A stretch of 25,651 bases of DNA from a virus: the IMG/VR virus record IMGVR_UViG_3300012923_000392, positions 1 through 25,651 of that record. The stretch is one strand, 5' to 3'. Below the pieces are notes generated by a model that was not told the origin of the DNA, did no database searches, and saw only the letters and a list, made by a program, of their open reading frames with translations. Positions 23,233 through 25,651 of this stretch are shown in pieces; within the stretch, counting starts at the first letter, position 1; every line of letters starts with the position of its first letter. The position numbers and the translations under genes were made by a program.

Positions 23233-23420
23233 GAGATCACCAGGCCGAATTCTTTGCGCTTCGCCGTGAGTTTCGCCAGAACACAGGAAACGGTCAGGCC
23301 GTGCTCCGGGAGAGAGCAGGAACTCCCAGTGACCGGATCGCGGAAGAGAATGTGGCCTTCCCACCTACCTAGCCACTGTCCGTCCGTCAGTTCGATGATT
23401 CTTTCTGCGTTGGAATTCAT
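23229..23420 (-). CDS. Small unknown protein, first gene of the accessory island
   Basis: A 63-residue soluble-looking protein with an ATG start at 23420 and GGGGAGCC just upstream. It contains GQWLGRWEGHILFRDPVTG near residues 14-32 and two cysteines in the middle. Its alternating hydrophobic pattern suggests a small beta-rich domain. I do not recognise the family. Its TGA shares bases with the ATG of the next small gene (ATGA), so the pair is almost certainly co-translated. It lies directly downstream of the dyad cluster at 23462-23506, which may control it. Phage genes placed between terminase and portal and not needed for the particle are often accessory (moron) genes. Confidence 0.6.
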   Translation of the reverse strand: MNSNAERIIELTDGQWLGRWEGHILFRDPVTGSSCSLPEHGLTVSCVLAKLTAKRKEFGLVIS

Positions 23421-23461
23421 CGGCTCCCCGCTCCCAGATCAGCTATTGCGCGGCCTTCGCT

Positions 23462-23506
23462 AATCGTAGTGAATACTACGAAATCGTAGTGGTCACTACT
23501 ATAGTA
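23462..23506 (-). promoter_or_regulatory. Cluster of dyad-symmetric sites after the terminase gene
   Basis: The 97-base gap between the terminase and the next gene holds three inverted repeats in a row: CGTAGT-gaat-ACTACG at 23465-23480, GTAGTG-gt-CACTAC at 23486-23499, and the perfect palindrome TACTATAGTA at 23497-23506. AATCGTAGTG occurs twice, at 23462 and 23482, exactly 20 bases (two helical turns) apart, which fits cooperative protein binding to one DNA face. The second dyad contains AGTGGTCACT, the same core as the dyads at 21931 and 23013. A TATAGT that could serve as a -10 box lies within the last palindrome, but no good -35 box is seen. An operator/promoter for the small genes downstream is the best reading. 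An RNA hairpin role is possible. Confidence 0.45.
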
Positions 23507-23517
23507 CTTTCGTCCTA

Positions 23518-25449
23518 TCATCGCCAGCCTTGAACCCAGGAAGACCCGCCTCCGGGGCGCTCTGAACCCCCGGATGACCCACCCGTGCCGCCCTGCGGCC
23601 CACCGGAAGGCTGTGTTGGCGGGAGCCGAAGCGCAGCCGCCAGTTCGCCGAGCTTTCGAATCAACGCCTGCCCGAGGACATAGAGCGCCGCTAGGGCGTA
23701 TACCTCGAGATCGAGGGCTTCGTTTCGAGCGCGAGTCTTGATGTATTCGCGGATTGTGCCCTTGCCGCGGCGGTAACGCCTGACCGCCTTCTCAGACGTG
23801 AGCTGCGCGAGATATTCGTCTTCCGCGAAATCGCCGATGTGCATGTAGCCGGGGCCTGGAGCCGGAATTTTCATCCGTGCGAAGATTCTGTCCTTCGCCG
23901 TGTCCGTGCCGATCATCCAGAGCTTCACGCGGTACTGATTGTTCACGCTGAATTTTCCGAGTATCTCCTTCCCTGATTCACTGGACCCTTTCAACGCAAA
24001 AATCTTCCGATGCTGACGCGCGCGAACGAAGCGATAGACCGAGTCCGTGTGGAGACCGCCAGAATCGATCATCGTGCAGGAGATTTTCACCTTCTGGCCT
24101 GACGGGTGCTCCCATGTCGACAGCAGAAATGCATCGAGTTCGTTCCAGACTTCCTCCTGGCCCGGATCGCCAAAGACCTGCTGGTAGGCGATGAGCCAGG
24201 ATTCTTCTTTGTCGCCCCATCCCTTCACCACGCATTCAAGCCGGTCGCTCTGGACGTCCACCGCCGCGGTGAGTATCCCCACGCCATCGGGAACTTCCGC
24301 CTCGTATTGTTCCTGCCGGCTTTTCAGCGCGGAGACCTCGATCGCATCGCCCTGCTCCTCCCACGTTTCGCCGAGCTGTAGATTGATGAAGGCCTTTAGC
24401 TTCTCCGGGTTGTTTTCCTTGTTCGCCTCATGCCATTCCTGCGCGAGCTCGGGCCAGTTCTCGCGCCACGGAGAATACAGGGCGTTGATGTGAAAACCGA
24501 CGACGGGACGGTCGGGAAATTCCGCGACCCAGACGCCGGCGTTTAGCATCTGTTGCTTGAAGCGTTCCGGGATCTGTTTCCTGCATCCGGCACACACATA
24601 CGCCACGCTTGCAGGATCAACCTGGCCGTCCGAATTTGTGGAATAGAAAAGGCGGTATCTCCCATCGCCATTCGGTGGAACCGGATCCCGCCATCGTAGA
24701 GGCTGAGAGAAAGAGCAGAATGGGCAGGGCACATGGAAGCGCCGCATGTCGGACCGCTGGTAGTCCCTCTCGATCGGCGAAATGCCTTTCGGCTTCGCCG
24801 GCGTCGAGCCTTTATAGACTTTGTGGTCCGCGTAGGTCCCGGTCCGCTTCGTGCCGATAGCGATCGGATCGCCCTCGCCCTCGACATCGATCGGATACCC
24901 GTCGACTTCATCGAAGAGCACAATGGGGACCGGATCGCTGCGGAGGCCGGCGCCGGAATTGGCTCCCGTGAGCTTCAGGAATCCGCCGGGAAATTCTTTG
25001 AGCGCGAGAGTGTTGCCAGCGTGGCGAGAAGTAGGTGGTTTTATCTTCACCCTCAGGGCCCGGCACGATTCGATCATCGGCGTGATTCTTTTCTTGCCGT
25101 AATCCCGCGCGTTGTCGATGGTTGGCTGCACCAGCATGATCGGCTTCGGATCGGCGTCGATGAAATAGCCGACGATGTTATTCAGGATCGCGTCGCTGTA
25201 GCCAACCTGAGTGCTTTTCATCACGACGACTTCGTGGACGTTTGGGTCCAGCATCACGTCCATCATTTCGATCTGGAAGCGCTCCGGCTTGAACGGGCCT
25301 GGGCGCGCGGTCGTCCCTTTCGGGAGCACGCGATTCCTGATGGCCCACTCGCTCACTGACAAATCTGGTGGTGGTTCAAATAACCCGTAGACTCGGTCGA
25401 GCATTGCGAGAAAGTTCACCCGCGCCGATGGATGCGTTTCAATCTGCAC
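23518..25449 (-). CDS. terL: Terminase large subunit, GpA family
   Basis: This is the packaging motor ATPase and nuclease, which cuts concatemeric DNA and pumps it through the portal into the prohead. The 643-residue protein has the GpA layout. A Walker A-like segment MKSTQVGYSD is at about residues 77-86, and a Walker B IVLFDE is at 176-181. A four-cysteine zinc-ribbon pair (CPFC near 242, CAGC near 286) follows. The C-terminal nuclease domain has acidic candidates D398 (in AAVDVQSDR), D462 (in MIDSGG) and D580 (in EALDLEVY). The length matches the family (lambda gpA is 641). The C-terminus is a Gly/Ser/Pro-rich tail from about 610, which may be flexible. The start is GTG at 25449, inside the end of the upstream gene. 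The family call is sure; the catalytic assignments are by motif. Confidence 0.95.
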   Translation of the reverse strand: MQIETHPSARVNFLAMLDRVYGLFEPPPDLSVSEWAIRNRVLPKGTTARPGPFKPERFQIEMMDVMLDPNVHEVVVMKSTQVGYSDAILNNIVGYFIDADPKPIMLVQPTIDNARDYGKKRITPMIESCRALRVKIKPPTSRHAGNTLALKEFPGGFLKLTGANSGAGLRSDPVPIVLFDEVDGYPIDVEGEGDPIAIGTKRTGTYADHKVYKGSTPAKPKGISPIERDYQRSDMRRFHVPCPFCSFSQPLRWRDPVPPNGDGRYRLFYSTNSDGQVDPASVAYVCAGCRKQIPERFKQQMLNAGVWVAEFPDRPVVGFHINALYSPWRENWPELAQEWHEANKENNPEKLKAFINLQLGETWEEQGDAIEVSALKSRQEQYEAEVPDGVGILTAAVDVQSDRLECVVKGWGDKEESWLIAYQQVFGDPGQEEVWNELDAFLLSTWEHPSGQKVKISCTMIDSGGLHTDSVYRFVRARQHRKIFALKGSSESGKEILGKFSVNNQYRVKLWMIGTDTAKDRIFARMKIPAPGPGYMHIGDFAEDEYLAQLTSEKAVRRYRRGKGTIREYIKTRARNEALDLEVYALAALYVLGQALIRKLGELAAALRLPPTQPSGGPQGGTGGSSGGSERPGGGSSWVQGWR

Positions 25450-25651
25450 TCTGAGCCTCGCGAGTCGCGCGCCAAACGAAATTGAAAGAGGCTGGACCGA
25501 CTTGCACGAGCGAGAATTCTTCCTTCGGCAGCCTGCGCTCGAGATCGTCTGCTACTTTCTCCAGAAGATCGTCGATGTCGGCCTCGGTGTATGCCTTCCC
25601 CGGAGCCGCGCGAAACTTCCTTATGGTCTTGCCATCGTTGCCGACGTTGAA
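25439..25651 (-). CDS. 3' end of an unidentified phage gene upstream of the terminase
   Basis: The last 70 codons of a gene run in from beyond the right edge and end in TGA at 25441-25439. The visible part is charged and mostly helical (a segment rich in Asp, Glu, Leu and Arg), followed by a short strand-like end containing FNFVWRA. It overlaps the GTG start of the large terminase gene by 11 bases, so the two are probably translationally coupled. In lambda-type phages this position usually holds the small terminase subunit, but I see no helix-turn-helix or other diagnostic motif in the visible part. The function is left open. Continuous coding and the overlap make it a real gene end. Confidence 0.6.
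   Translation of the reverse strand, partial: FNVGNDGKTIRKFRAAPGKAYTEADIDDLLEKVADDLERRLPKEEFSLVQVGPASFNFVWRATREAQSAD

Noticed and set aside
1-25651. tRNA genes, CRISPR arrays, integrase or attachment sites
   Set aside because: None was recognised by eye on either strand; no repeated spacer array or cloverleaf was found.

Overview
The window is a block of late genes from a tailed double-stranded DNA phage or prophage. It covers DNA packaging, head, long non-contractile tail and lysis. Every supported gene lies on the minus strand, so transcription runs from high to low coordinates. The head proteins resemble the lambda family (GpA-type terminase, GpB-type portal, gpW- and gpFII-like joining proteins, HK97-type protease and capsid). 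The tail has a tube protein, a tape measure and a BR0599-type hub, with no sheath or contractile baseplate genes, so a siphovirus is expected. The DNA is GC-rich: I hand-counted 115/180 G+C in 20101-20280. No integrase, repressor, replication gene or host gene is visible, so free phage and prophage cannot be told apart. The host is not identifiable. An O-antigen-type acyltransferase hints at a Gram-negative host, but this is inference.

Layout in transcription order: the 3' end of an unidentified gene (25651-25439); large terminase (25449-23518); an accessory island of four small or membrane genes (23420-21504) with unusual dyad-symmetric regulatory DNA; gpW-like connector (21361), portal (20753) and a fused prohead protease/major capsid gene (19215-17110); small head proteins and gpFII-like joiner (17021-16395); a repeat-rich fibre-like virion protein (16394-14595); a small protein, tail terminator and tail tube (14591-13040); tail assembly chaperones G and GT, linked by a -1 frameshift at an 8-T run (12910-12237); tape measure (12233-9594); two related virion proteins, a distal-tail candidate, hub and tail-tip protein (9594-2000); a DUF2793-type protein (2003-1461); a small unknown protein (1428-1135); and a lysis cassette of XhlA-like membrane protein, GH19 endolysin and three-helix holin candidate (1138-1).

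Genes are packed very tightly, with many ATGA or GTGA stop/start overlaps, which points to translational coupling along one long transcript. The exceptions are informative. Strong hairpins follow the two genes whose products are needed in largest amount (capsid at 17110 and tail tube at 13040), so they may step down downstream expression. The accessory island has its own repeated control element.

The part most worth a second look is that island. Two accessory genes, one of them an AT-richer membrane acyltransferase (84/180 G+C in 22441-22620), are each preceded by a copy of the same 56-base element (49/56 identical). Each copy centres on the dyad AGTGGNCACT. A third dyad with the same core lies just after the terminase gene, in front of the other two small genes. 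This looks like a shared moron promoter/operator system. Other points of interest are the frameshift, the tail-tip gene with no conventional start codon in front of its hydrophobic N-terminus, the protease-capsid fusion, and the fibre-like gene placed among the head-tail connector genes.
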